Under the pieces are notes generated by a model. The model saw nothing but the letters and a program-made list of their open reading frames with translations, did not search any database and had not been told where the DNA came from. Positions 1 through 7,164 of a stretch of 10,809 bases of DNA are shown piece by piece. This DNA is from an uncultured Victivallales bacterium. Its GTDB lineage: Bacteria; Verrucomicrobiota; Lentisphaeria; Oligosphaerales; JAFGRS01. Made by a program: the position numbers and the translations under genes. Positions within the stretch are counted from its first letter, which is position 1; every line of letters begins with the position of its first letter. The stretch is taken from NCBI GenBank assembly GCA_903834675.1, contig CAILKC010000078.1, positions 1 through 10,809 on the forward strand, in the 5' to 3' direction.

Positions 1-84
1 GAGGCAGAGGCGATCCCGCGACTTCCGAGGCTGGGGGTACCGCTGCGAAACCGTAGGTTACGTGGCATCCCGCGGCACGGAAGA

Positions 85-102
85 CGATTTCGATACCGAT
101 AC
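85..102 (+). repeat. Short hexamer tandem repeat CGATTT/CGATAC/CGATAC
   Basis: Three consecutive hexamers of the form CGATNN read CGATTT, CGATAC, CGATAC. Longer arrays of this CGATTT/CGATAC type are something I recall from intergenic DNA of Verrucomicrobia-like genomes. Here only three units remain, so chance cannot be excluded on its own, but it sits in the same spacer as two other repeat types. Confidence 0.45.
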
Positions 103-160
103 TGCGTCCCCCCCTCGTCTCTCGACCCACCACGGCGGGCAGGCCCTCGACCCTCTCCGG

Positions 161-196
161 TTCTCATACAAGCGAACCCCTACGGAACTGACATGC
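161..196 (+). repeat. 36-base direct repeat, copy A
   Basis: This copy begins TTCTCATACAAGCGAAC and ends ACGGAACTGACATGC. It matches copy B at 328-363 at 32 of 36 positions, with differences at repeat positions 1, 7, 14 and 21 and no gaps. The copies start 167 bases apart. The box TCTCATACAAG inside it is the exact reverse complement of CTTGTATGAGA, which occurs three times in the spacer at the right end of the window. Confidence 0.85.
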
Positions 197-214
197 GCCC
201 CTCGGCTTCCCCAC

Positions 215-249
215 TTCGACGTTTGGCGTTGGACGTTCGATGTTCGGCG
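215..249 (+). repeat. Degenerate heptamer tandem repeat, five units
   Basis: Five back-to-back heptamers read TTCGACG, TTTGGCG, TTGGACG, TTCGATG and TTCGGCG, with consensus TTCGRYG, followed by a decayed TTCCTAT. On the minus strand this is the GAACGTCCAAC/GAACATCGAAC style of string that I recall as common between genes in PVC-group genomes. No gene frame depends on it. Confidence 0.75.
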
Positions 250-255
250 TTCCTA

Positions 256-275
256 TGGTACTTCAGCAAGTGCCA
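256..275 (+). repeat. Small hairpin next to heptamer repeat
   Basis: TGGTACTT at 256-263 can pair with AAGTGCCA at 268-275 (8 base pairs, one G-T wobble) around the four-base loop CAGC. It lies six bases after the heptamer string and has no T-run after it, so it does not look like a terminator. It may be a structural part of the repeat element. Confidence 0.5.
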
Positions 276-327
276 ACTCCCTAAGGGCGGAATGGGACGC
301 GCCTGGTGTCCTACGAGGTAGCTGCAC

Positions 328-363
328 GTCTCAGACAAGCAAACCCCCACGGAACTGACATGC
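328..363 (+). repeat. 36-base direct repeat, copy B
   Basis: Second copy of the repeat at 161-196, same orientation, 32 of 36 positions identical. It begins GTCTCAGACAAGCAAAC and ends ACGGAACTGACATGC. The box here reads TCTCAGACAAG, one base different from copy A. The two copies enclose the heptamer string (215-249) and a hairpin (256-275), so the segment from 161 to 363 looks like one and a bit units of a longer repeat. Confidence 0.85.
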
Positions 364-388
364 AGTCGGCGGGCCGCCCGAGTTCGCG

Positions 389-407
389 AACCGCCATCGC
401 GGCGGTT
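389..407 (+). repeat. Perfect 7-bp hairpin upstream of lysS
   Basis: AACCGCC at 389-395 and GGCGGTT at 401-407 form a perfect stem around ATCGC. It lies about 80 bases before the lysS start, so it may fall in or near the promoter or leader. It could be an operator or leader structure, or chance in GC-rich DNA. I see no T-box hallmarks around it. Confidence 0.35.
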
Positions 408-473
408 ACATTGCGTCCCTTTAGTACGGAACGTGCCAGAACGATGGGCCGTCAATGGCGCCCTGGTGCTAGC

Positions 474-477
474 GGAG
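474..477 (+). promoter_or_regulatory. Ribosome binding site GGAG for lysS
   Basis: GGAG lies 9 bases before the ATG at 487. This supports the ATG at 487 over the in-frame ATG at 433, which would add 18 residues unlike any LysRS N-terminus that I know. Confidence 0.65.
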
Positions 478-486
478 ACGACAGCG

Positions 487-1974
487 ATGAGTCAGGATCA
501 GGACGGACAGACCAGCCCGGGCGACCTGCGGGCGCAGCGTCTGGAGAAGCTGCGGGCGCTGCAGGCGGCGGGGCTGTCGCCATACGGCAGTCGGGTGGAC
601 GGAGTGGTGTCCACGGTCGCGGCCCGGGCCCAGTATGCCCAGGCGGGCGAAAACGGCGCCGCGGTGACCCTGGCTGGCCGCATCATGGCCAAGCGTCTGA
701 TGGGCAAGTCGATGTTCATGGATCTGGTGGACGAGAGCGGTCGCTTGCAGCTCTATGTGCAGCGCGACGGGGTTGGCGAAGGCCCCTATGAACTCATCAA
801 GACCTTCGACATCGGTGACATCCTGACGGTCACGGGGGCGATGTTCACCACCCGGCTGGGCGAACCCAGCCTGCGGGCCACGGCCTTCCGGCTGCTGTCC
901 AAGTCGCTGCGCCCGCTGCCCGAGAAGTGGCATGGCCTGACCGACGTCGAGCAGCGTTACCGCCAGCGCTATCTGGATCTGCTCTGCAACGAGTCCGTGC
1001 GCCAGGCGTTCCGCTTGCGGGTGGCGATTGTCCGCGGCATGCGCCGCTACCTGGACGGGCTGGGCTTCATCGAGGTCGAGACGCCGATGATGCAGCCCCT
1101 GGCCGGCGGCGCGGCGGCGCGGCCCTTCAAGACTTTTCACAACGCCTTGAACTGCCCGATGTATCTGCGCATCGCGCCGGAGTTGTACCTGAAGCGGCTG
1201 CTGGTGGGCGGATTCGAGCGCATCTACGAGATCAACCGTAACTTCCGCAACGAGGGTCTCAGCCGCCGACATAACCCGGAGTTCACCATGCTTGAGCTGT
1301 ACCAGGCATACTCCGACTGCCGCGGCATGATGGAGGTGGTCGAGGGTCTGATCTCGACGGTGGCCCAGGAGGTGTTGGGCACGCTGGTGGTGAAGCGCTC
1401 CGACGGCACGGAGATCAACCTGGCGCCGCCCTGGCGGCGGGTGGCCTATGCTGACCTGATCCGTGAGCGCGTCGGGGCGGACTGGTACACCCTGACGGTG
1501 GCGCAGCAGCGCGAGCGGGCCCGGGGCTTGGGGTTGACGGTGATGGACGCTTGGACCAGCGCCGAGATCACCCATGAGGTCTACGAGAAGACCATCGAGG
1601 CGACGCTCATCCAGCCGACCTTTGTGACGCGCTTGCCCGCGTTTCTGGTGCCGCTGGCCAAGCGCTGCGAGGACGACGCGGGGGTGGTTGACGTCTACGA
1701 ACTGGAGATCAACGGCCAGGAGATCAGCCCGGGCTATTCCGAGCTGAATGACCCGCTCGAACAGCGGGCCCGCTTCGACAGTCAGGCGGTGGACAAGCCC
1801 GAGGCTGACGGTGAAGTGAACCGTATCGACGAGGACTTCCTGACCGCTCTGGAGTATGGCATGCCGCCCGCCGGCGGTCTGGGCTTGGGGGTCGATCGTC
1901 TGGTGATGTTGCTGACCGGGGCCGACTCGATTCGGGACGTCATTCTCTTCCCTCTCATGCGGCCCGCTGAATGA
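487..1974 (+). CDS. lysS: Lysyl-tRNA synthetase, class II
   Basis: Cytoplasmic enzyme that joins lysine to tRNA-Lys using ATP. The 495 residues are close to the usual ~500. In order: an N-terminal helix, an OB-fold anticodon-binding domain (about 60-140), the linker LRPLPEKWHGL (141-151), and the class II catalytic core. Motif 1 lies near GFIEVETPMM (193-202), motif 2 contains FRNEG and RHNPEFTMLE (253-270), and motif 3 is GLGLGVDRLVML (464-475). Glu270 and Tyr272 match the lysine side-chain contacts of E. coli LysRS. The stretch EISPGYSELND (412-422) has proline at 415 where E. coli has asparagine (Asn424), and VSPLAR is replaced by LVPLAK near 387-392. I believe a PVC-type LysRS subfamily shares this, so it is probably lineage-specific, not a defect. 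The start is chosen by GGAG at 474. The next gene follows after 50 bases and may be cotranscribed. Confidence 0.97.
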   Translation: MSQDQDGQTSPGDLRAQRLEKLRALQAAGLSPYGSRVDGVVSTVAARAQYAQAGENGAAVTLAGRIMAKRLMGKSMFMDLVDESGRLQLYVQRDGVGEGPYELIKTFDIGDILTVTGAMFTTRLGEPSLRATAFRLLSKSLRPLPEKWHGLTDVEQRYRQRYLDLLCNESVRQAFRLRVAIVRGMRRYLDGLGFIEVETPMMQPLAGGAAARPFKTFHNALNCPMYLRIAPELYLKRLLVGGFERIYEINRNFRNEGLSRRHNPEFTMLELYQAYSDCRGMMEVVEGLISTVAQEVLGTLVVKRSDGTEINLAPPWRRVAYADLIRERVGADWYTLTVAQQRERARGLGLTVMDAWTSAEITHEVYEKTIEATLIQPTFVTRLPAFLVPLAKRCEDDAGVVDVYELEINGQEISPGYSELNDPLEQRARFDSQAVDKPEADGEVNRIDEDFLTALEYGMPPAGGLGLGVDRLVMLLTGADSIRDVILFPLMRPAE

Positions 1975-2010
1975 GCGTCTGCCGTCCCGCAGGCGCCGGG
2001 ACGATACGCC

Positions 2011-2016
2011 AGGGAG
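2011..2016 (+). promoter_or_regulatory. Ribosome binding site AGGGAG for the FHA-MoxR gene
   Basis: AGGGAG lies 8 bases before the ATG at 2025. It follows a weak GC hairpin (1983-1989 with 1997-2003) that has no T-run, so read-through from lysS is plausible. Confidence 0.65.
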
Positions 2017-2024
2017 TCTGAGCG

Positions 2025-3350
2025 ATGCCTAAGCTGATCATCCAGGAAAACTACCGCCTGGTGGGCGAGTTCGTCATCCCGCTGGGCGAGACCTCGATCG
2101 GCCGGAGCGAGGAGTGCGCCCTGGTCCTCTCTCCCCAGGGAGTTTCGCGGGTGCATGTGAAGCTGCGCCGCGAGGACGACCGGGTGATCATGGAGGACAT
2201 GGGGAGCCGCAACGGCACCTTCCTGAACGGGGTTCCGGTGGTGCAACCGGTGCAGCTCAAGCACATGGACGTGATCCAGCTTGGCGACGCCATGCTGCTG
2301 TACAACGAGCTGGACGCTGACGGCCGCGATCAGACCGTGTCGGGCGAGATCCGCCCCGCGGGGAGCGCGGCGCCGACCCACGATCTCGCGTACCTCAAAC
2401 AGGTGGTCGAGGCGATCTGCGCCAACATCGCGCAGGTGGTCAAGGGCAAGGACGATGTCATCCTGAAGGTCGTTGTGGCGCTGCTCAGCGATGGGCATGT
2501 GTTGTTGGAGGACGTTCCCGGCGTCGGCAAGACCAAGCTGGCCCAGGCGCTGGCAAGATCCGTCCGCACCGGCTTCAAGCGCCTGCAGTTCACCCCCGAT
2601 ATGCTGCCTTCGGATGTCACCGGGGTGAATGTCTATGATGAGCAGGCGGGCCAATTTACCTTCATCCCCGGCCCCATCTTCGCGAACGTAGTGTTGGCCG
2701 ACGAGATCAACCGCGGCACGCCGCGGGTGCAAGCGAGCCTGCTGGAGTGCATGAGCGAGTCGATGGTCACCGTCGATGGCCGCACCCATGTGCTGCGCAA
2801 GCCTTTCTTTGTGATCGCCACCCAGAACCCGGTCGAGTTTCACGGCACCTACCCGTTGCCCGAAGCGCAATTGGACCGTTTTCTCATGCGTCTGCGGATG
2901 GGGTATCCGGATGCCGCGGTGGAGCAGGACATTCTGAGCAGTCAGGTCTCGACTCACCCCATCAACAGCATCCAGCACGTGGTGAACGCGACGGACATTC
3001 TGCGCTGTCAGGCCTTGGCGCGCACGGTGCATGTCTCCGCCGCGGTGAAGGACTACATCGTGACCTTGGCCGGGGCAACGCGGCAGCACCCCGCGCTGAA
3101 CTATGGTTGCAGCCCGCGCGCGTCGCTGGCGCTGATGCACTGCGGGCAGTCGCTGGCCGCGGCGCAGGGCCGCGACTACGTGTTGCCGCGGGATGTCCGC
3201 GACCTGGCCGTGGAGGTGCTTAGCCACCGCCTGCCGCTGAAGATGCAGGCCCGCGCCGAGTTCGGCAGCCCGGAGCAGGTGGTGCGTAGCCTCCTGGAGC
3301 AGTTTCCCCTCGAGCGCTGGGAAGGCGGCAAGAGGCCGTCGGCACGCTGA
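2025..3350 (+). CDS. FHA domain-MoxR AAA+ ATPase fusion
   Basis: A 441-residue cytoplasmic ATPase of the MoxR family, whose members are thought to act as chaperones for membrane or extracytoplasmic partners. Residues about 1-100 form an FHA phosphothreonine-binding domain: Gly26-Arg27-Ser28, Ser41 with His44, and Asn63-Gly64. After a short linker (about 100-120) comes the AAA+ module: Walker A GVGKT (166-170), Walker B VLADEINR (223-230), sensor 1 ATQNP (265-269), the MoxR signature GTYPLPEAQLDRF (274-286) and sensor 2 GCSPRA (361-366). All nucleotide-handling residues are present. Ordinary MoxR proteins are about 320-350 residues and lack the FHA part. Its stop overlaps the next start as TGATG, so it is translationally coupled to the DUF58 gene. 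The FHA domain suggests control by a serine/threonine kinase, which is inference; no kinase is in the window. Confidence 0.93.
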   Translation: MPKLIIQENYRLVGEFVIPLGETSIGRSEECALVLSPQGVSRVHVKLRREDDRVIMEDMGSRNGTFLNGVPVVQPVQLKHMDVIQLGDAMLLYNELDADGRDQTVSGEIRPAGSAAPTHDLAYLKQVVEAICANIAQVVKGKDDVILKVVVALLSDGHVLLEDVPGVGKTKLAQALARSVRTGFKRLQFTPDMLPSDVTGVNVYDEQAGQFTFIPGPIFANVVLADEINRGTPRVQASLLECMSESMVTVDGRTHVLRKPFFVIATQNPVEFHGTYPLPEAQLDRFLMRLRMGYPDAAVEQDILSSQVSTHPINSIQHVVNATDILRCQALARTVHVSAAVKDYIVTLAGATRQHPALNYGCSPRASLALMHCGQSLAAAQGRDYVLPRDVRDLAVEVLSHRLPLKMQARAEFGSPEQVVRSLLEQFPLERWEGGKRPSAR

Positions 3351-4576
3351 TGCTGTTTCTCTGGCCGACAACGCGCGGTTGGGCCGTCGCCCTGGCCGGG
3401 GTGGCGTGGGTTCTGGTCGCCATCGTGAACCGGATGATGTTTCCCTTTCTGATGGGCTGTGCCGCCCTGGCGCTTGTGGCCGCCAGCCTGGTGAGTGCCG
3501 CGCTCTCCCTGTGGGGCGTCCGCCTGCGGCGAGGCGCTTGCGGCGATGCGGCCTGCGGGGAAGCGGTGAGTCTACCGCTGAGCGTGGAGAATCGGCTGTC
3601 GCGGCGGCGGCAACCGATCGTGCTGATCGAAGAGGTCCCCTTTGCGGCGGATCCCTCGGTGCGCACCGTGATTCCCCCCCTGGCGAGCCGGGAGGAGCGC
3701 CTGGTTCAGCGGCGGGTGCTGGCGCTGAAACGGGGCGAGTTCGCCCTCGGGCGCATCGTGTTGCGGGGGGGGGATCCGGCTGGGCTGTTTCGGCGCGAGC
3801 GCGCGCTGACCTTGCCGGCCAGGATGGTGGTCTACCCGGGAACCGAGCCGGTTCCTGACCTGATACTGCGTCAGAGTGAGGCGCACGGCGCGGTGGCGGG
3901 CAGTCCGATCAGTGCCGCGGGCATGAGCCAGGACTTCTACGGGGTGCGCGAGTACCACCCGACCGATGGGCTGCGCTACATCCACTGGAAGAGTTCGGCC
4001 CGCTTCGGTCATCTGATGGTACGCGAGTTTGAGCGTAACGCGGTGATGTCGGTGGCGGTCATGCTGGACGCCCACGAGCACTTCGTGAGTGGCGCTGACC
4101 CGGGCTCGAATCTCGAGTATCAGATCCGGGCCGCGGCCAGTATCTGCCGACACTGCGCCGACCTCTATTGCAGCTTCGGTTTTGCCGCGGCCGGGGCGGT
4201 TCCGGTGGTGGTGCGGCCGGCGTTGGCGGCGGAGGTGTGCGGCGAGGTGATGTACGCGCTGGCCACCCTGCGACCGGGACCGGTTACCCTGGCTGCCGCA
4301 GCCGGCGAACTGGCGCGGCAACTGCCCCGCAATACGGTGGTGTTCTGCTTTAGCCTGGCCGCGCCGCGCGCCCTGGCCGAGGCCCTGAGCGTGCTGACTG
4401 AGCAGGGCATGCAGGTACGCTGGTACTGCGCCCGGCGCGACGTGTTCGGGGCGAATCAGGGCCGCAAGGGGCCGCAGGCCGCCGTCCCCGAATCGGCCGC
4501 GCGCTGGGCTCTTGCCCCCACGGAGTTGCTGCCCGGGATGGGTCTGGAAGAAGCCCTGAAGCTCCACCCCTTCTGA
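3350..4576 (+). CDS. DUF58 family membrane-anchored protein
   Basis: A 408-residue protein with two N-terminal hydrophobic segments (about 10-27 and 30-55). A beta-rich middle part ends in RGGDPAGLFRRERAL (139-153), and the DUF58 signature follows as FYGVREYHPTDGLRYIHWK (196-214) and FGHLMVREFE (219-228). In the family this part leads into a von Willebrand A-like fold; here SVAVMLDAHE (234-243) would be its first strand, though without a clear DxSxS metal site. DUF58 proteins have no settled biochemical role but are regularly encoded between a MoxR ATPase and a transglutaminase, as here, and are probably their partner. The start overlaps the upstream stop by one base (TGATG). A run of nine G (3765-3773) and one of seven C (3674-3680) inside the frame are possible slippage sites. 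Confidence 0.92.
   Translation: MLFLWPTTRGWAVALAGVAWVLVAIVNRMMFPFLMGCAALALVAASLVSAALSLWGVRLRRGACGDAACGEAVSLPLSVENRLSRRRQPIVLIEEVPFAADPSVRTVIPPLASREERLVQRRVLALKRGEFALGRIVLRGGDPAGLFRRERALTLPARMVVYPGTEPVPDLILRQSEAHGAVAGSPISAAGMSQDFYGVREYHPTDGLRYIHWKSSARFGHLMVREFERNAVMSVAVMLDAHEHFVSGADPGSNLEYQIRAAASICRHCADLYCSFGFAAAGAVPVVVRPALAAEVCGEVMYALATLRPGPVTLAAAAGELARQLPRNTVVFCFSLAAPRALAEALSVLTEQGMQVRWYCARRDVFGANQGRKGPQAAVPESAARWALAPTELLPGMGLEEALKLHPF
3765..3773 (+). repeat. G9 homopolymer inside the DUF58 gene
   Basis: Nine consecutive G at codons for Arg139-Gly-Gly-Asp142. Loss or gain of one G would shift the frame after about a third of the protein. A C7 run lies 84 bases upstream at 3674-3680. Both are intact in this assembly, so the gene reads through. 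Confidence 0.9.
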
Positions 4577-4593
4577 CGCCGGTACCGAGATCC

Positions 4594-7164
4594 ATGAATA
4601 CAGGCCAGAGGCAAGGGACGACGTTGACGCTGCGGGTGCAGTGCTGCTACCTGGTGCTCTACGGTCTCAGTGTGGCCGCGGCCCTGGTTCAGCGCGGGCA
4701 TCCGATGCTGGTGTTCGGCGTTCTGGTGGCTCTGCTGCCACTGGCGCTGCTGGCGCGCTTGCCGCGGCGCTGGTTTCCAGGCTGGAGTCGGCAGGTGCTG
4801 CAGGTGCTGATCGCCGGTGGCGGGGTGGCCTGGTGGCACTTGCAGCCGGGCGGGCAGGCGCTCGACGTCGTCCTGGTCGAGTCGGCCGCGGCACTCGGGG
4901 TGGCACTGGCCGTCGGCGGGGTGGCTCGCGAGTACGGGCTGCTGGGGTTGGTCTCACTGGTGTTTCTGGGCTATGGCGGGATCATGCCCGGTCGCCCCGT
5001 GTACCTGCCGGCGCTGGGCGCCTACCTCGGCGTCGGCATCCTCCTGATGTACGAGACCCGGACGCTGAATCTGGCCGCCGCGGGCGAGCCTGCGTCTGGG
5101 ACCATGCCCGCGCCACGGCACCGCGCCAACTGGGCCTACCGGCTGGCCCATCTGGGGCTGGCCTGCGGCTTCATGGTCTTGCTGGTATCTTCTTTCCCGC
5201 TGCCGCAGGGCCGCTCCATCGGCCTTATTCCCGTAGGCTTCAGCACGAGGCAAGACCTGGCCTTTCCCAGGCTCTGGCGGCAGTGGCTCCAGCCGGCCGG
5301 CGGACTGTTTTCCAGAGGGGACGAAACGACGCAGCAGACCGCCGAATCGAAGGCTGGCACCGATCGCAATCCGGCGCATGACCCCAAATCGGCCAAGACC
5401 GTCGCTGCCGCCAAGCCCGCGCCGACGATGGACGCCCGGGAAGGACTCGGGGGAGCCGGCGTGGGAACCGATCTGGTGATGCGCGTCCAATCCCCCTTCA
5501 AGCTCTACTGGCTGGCGCAGTTGTACGATGTCTACGATGGCAAACAATGGCGCCTGTCGTCCACCCTGCGCGAGGGCCGGAGCGGGCTTGACCGACGCCC
5601 ACGGACCGGGACTCGTTCGGTCGAGCAGCATATCAGCATCGAGAAGGCGGGGTCGGTGCGACTGCCTGGGGCCTACCGGGCCACTCGCTGCATTTGGGAT
5701 GTCGACCAGACCCGTCTGTATGAAGGGACGGCCCTGGGGCCCCTGGTCCGGCTGGACCTGGCCGGGGCGTCGTTGCGCGGTACGACGCCCGCTCTGCCCT
5801 GGCAATATCACCTCACCTCAAACGTTCCCACGCTCGACACGCACGTCAGCCTGGTCGCCGGGGAGACCTTCGCCTTCCAGGGCTGGCACTACCGGCAATT
5901 GCCAGAGCGCCTGGTCTCGGCCCGCCTGCACCGCCTGGCCATGTCGGTGACCCAGGGCTGCGAGACGCCCATGGAGAAAGCCATGGCGCTGCAGGAGCAC
6001 CTGCGGCGGCACTACACCTACACGCTGGCAGCTCCAGTCATCCCGGACGCGGCCGAACCGGTCGACTACTTTCTCTTCGAGAGCCGACAGGGCTACTGCC
6101 AGCACTTCGCGCAGGCGTTCACGGTACTGGCCCGGCTGGCAGGGCTGCCGTCACGCCTGGCGACGGGGTACTCGCCCGGCACGCACAACCTGCTGACCAA
6201 CTCCTTCGACGTCTATGAATACCACGCCCATGCCTGGACGCAGATCTTCATCGAGCCGTACGGTTGGCTGACCTTTGACGGCGTGGCGCCGGGCAACCTG
6301 CGGATTGACCCAGGCCCGTCCTTCCTGCGGCGACTGCTGGACCCCTTTGGCGAGGACTGGAACGCTCGCCCCCCGGAGCTGGCACTGCCGTCGTTGCCGC
6401 CGACCTCGGCGGGGCTTCCGGAGCCGGCTCAAGAGGCAGCGAGCAATCCCCTGGCCAAGCTGTGCGAGAAGATCTACGCGCGGGCCATTGTGGAGTCCAA
6501 GTCTCTTCGCCCCGAATCTGGCGCTCTGGCGCGGGCCATCGGCGCTACCGCCCGCGAATGGCTGGCCGAGCAGTGGGCGCGGTACAAGGCCAAACTGGTG
6601 CAGTGGGGAGACCATGCATGGGTCCAGTTGCGGGCCGCACTAAGCCGAGCCCTGCAGTCACTGCAAGGGTTCTCCACCGCAGTCTACGTCGTGGCGGGCG
6701 CGGTGCTGGTGACGCTGTACGCTCTCTGGCGTCGCCGACGGCTGCTGCTGGCCGTGATCTCGACGACGTATGCACGCTGGCAGTGCCGACGGCACTGGCT
6801 GCGGGTGCAGCGCCTCCGCGACCGCAATCCGGAGGCCGTGGTCGAGGCCTGCCATGAGGTCCTGGCGCAGGTTCTGGCCCTGGGCCGGTTCAAGCGCCCT
6901 GCCAACCTGGATGCGCTTGAGTACGCCGGCTGGCTCGAGCGCTCCGAGCCGCGTCTGGGTGGCGACTACCGTACTGTGGCCAGCGTGCGCTGCCGGATGA
7001 TCTACCGGGACATCCTTCCCGAACGCGCCGAGGCGGATGAGGTGATGGCTGCGGTCGGGCGCCTGCGCATGGCCGTCCTGGAGCGGCTCACGCTGTCCGG
7101 GATGCGACGCCGTGGGAGTGCGGTTGCGGAGCGCCGGGGCGGCTCGCCAGGCGCCGGGGCGTGA
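4594..7164 (+). CDS. TgpA-like transmembrane transglutaminase (DUF3488/transglutaminase-like/DUF4129)
   Basis: An 856-residue inner-membrane protein. Seven hydrophobic segments occupy about residues 14-202 (roughly 14-32, 37-56, 66-84, 89-109, 113-129, 134-153, 182-202), as in the DUF3488 N-terminal part of TgpA. A large extracytoplasmic region follows, with a low-complexity linker at about 240-285. The transglutaminase core has Cys502 in GYCQHFAQAF, His546 in HAHAWTQIF (544-552) and Asp562 in LTFDGVAP, so the catalytic triad is complete. One more membrane segment (about 694-711) leads to a cytoplasmic DUF4129-like tail (about 740-830). The family acts outside the membrane on envelope proteins by crosslinking, deamidation or proteolysis; the substrate is unknown. 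The gene starts 17 bases after the DUF58 stop with a weak ribosome site, so coupling is likely. Its stop is followed at once by the CCCA/CTCA array. Confidence 0.92.
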   Translation: MNTGQRQGTTLTLRVQCCYLVLYGLSVAAALVQRGHPMLVFGVLVALLPLALLARLPRRWFPGWSRQVLQVLIAGGGVAWWHLQPGGQALDVVLVESAAALGVALAVGGVAREYGLLGLVSLVFLGYGGIMPGRPVYLPALGAYLGVGILLMYETRTLNLAAAGEPASGTMPAPRHRANWAYRLAHLGLACGFMVLLVSSFPLPQGRSIGLIPVGFSTRQDLAFPRLWRQWLQPAGGLFSRGDETTQQTAESKAGTDRNPAHDPKSAKTVAAAKPAPTMDAREGLGGAGVGTDLVMRVQSPFKLYWLAQLYDVYDGKQWRLSSTLREGRSGLDRRPRTGTRSVEQHISIEKAGSVRLPGAYRATRCIWDVDQTRLYEGTALGPLVRLDLAGASLRGTTPALPWQYHLTSNVPTLDTHVSLVAGETFAFQGWHYRQLPERLVSARLHRLAMSVTQGCETPMEKAMALQEHLRRHYTYTLAAPVIPDAAEPVDYFLFESRQGYCQHFAQAFTVLARLAGLPSRLATGYSPGTHNLLTNSFDVYEYHAHAWTQIFIEPYGWLTFDGVAPGNLRIDPGPSFLRRLLDPFGEDWNARPPELALPSLPPTSAGLPEPAQEAASNPLAKLCEKIYARAIVESKSLRPESGALARAIGATAREWLAEQWARYKAKLVQWGDHAWVQLRAALSRALQSLQGFSTAVYVVAGAVLVTLYALWRRRRLLLAVISTTYARWQCRRHWLRVQRLRDRNPEAVVEACHEVLAQVLALGRFKRPANLDALEYAGWLERSEPRLGGDYRTVASVRCRMIYRDILPERAEADEVMAAVGRLRMAVLERLTLSGMRRRGSAVAERRGGSPGAGA

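Larger units (their letters stand above)
1..486. other. Repeat-bearing intergenic spacer upstream of lysS, no convincing gene
   Basis: Open frames exist here on both strands, but they run straight through short tandem repeats, have no domain I recognise, and lack good ribosome binding sites. The spacer holds a hexamer string (85-102), a 36-base direct repeat in two copies (161-196 and 328-363), a heptamer string (215-249) and two small hairpins (256-275 and 389-407). Any lysS promoter must lie near its right end, but no sigma70-type box pair there is convincing. The upstream neighbour is not visible. Confidence 0.8.

Noticed and set aside
383..411. Possible lysS promoter TTCGCG, 17 bases, TTACAT
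   Set aside because: Each box matches consensus at only three of six bases, and the spacer is the GC stem, so it is not better than chance.
433..486. Longer LysRS starting at the ATG at 433
   Set aside because: The extra 18 residues do not look like a LysRS N-terminus, and GGAG at 474 points to the ATG at 487.
62..791. Several open frames of 90-160 codons on both strands in and after the left spacer
   Set aside because: They run through hexamer and heptamer strings or overlap lysS in another frame, have no recognisable domain and no good ribosome site.
1983..2003. Hairpin CGTCCCG/CGGGACG after lysS as a terminator
   Set aside because: Seven base pairs with no T-run; it may be incidental, and the next gene's ribosome site follows immediately.
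469..3371. Long antisense open frames opposite lysS and the MoxR gene (up to 529 codons)
   Set aside because: Expected mirror frames of GC-rich genes; the translations are low-complexity and unlike any family, while the plus strand encodes complete known domains.
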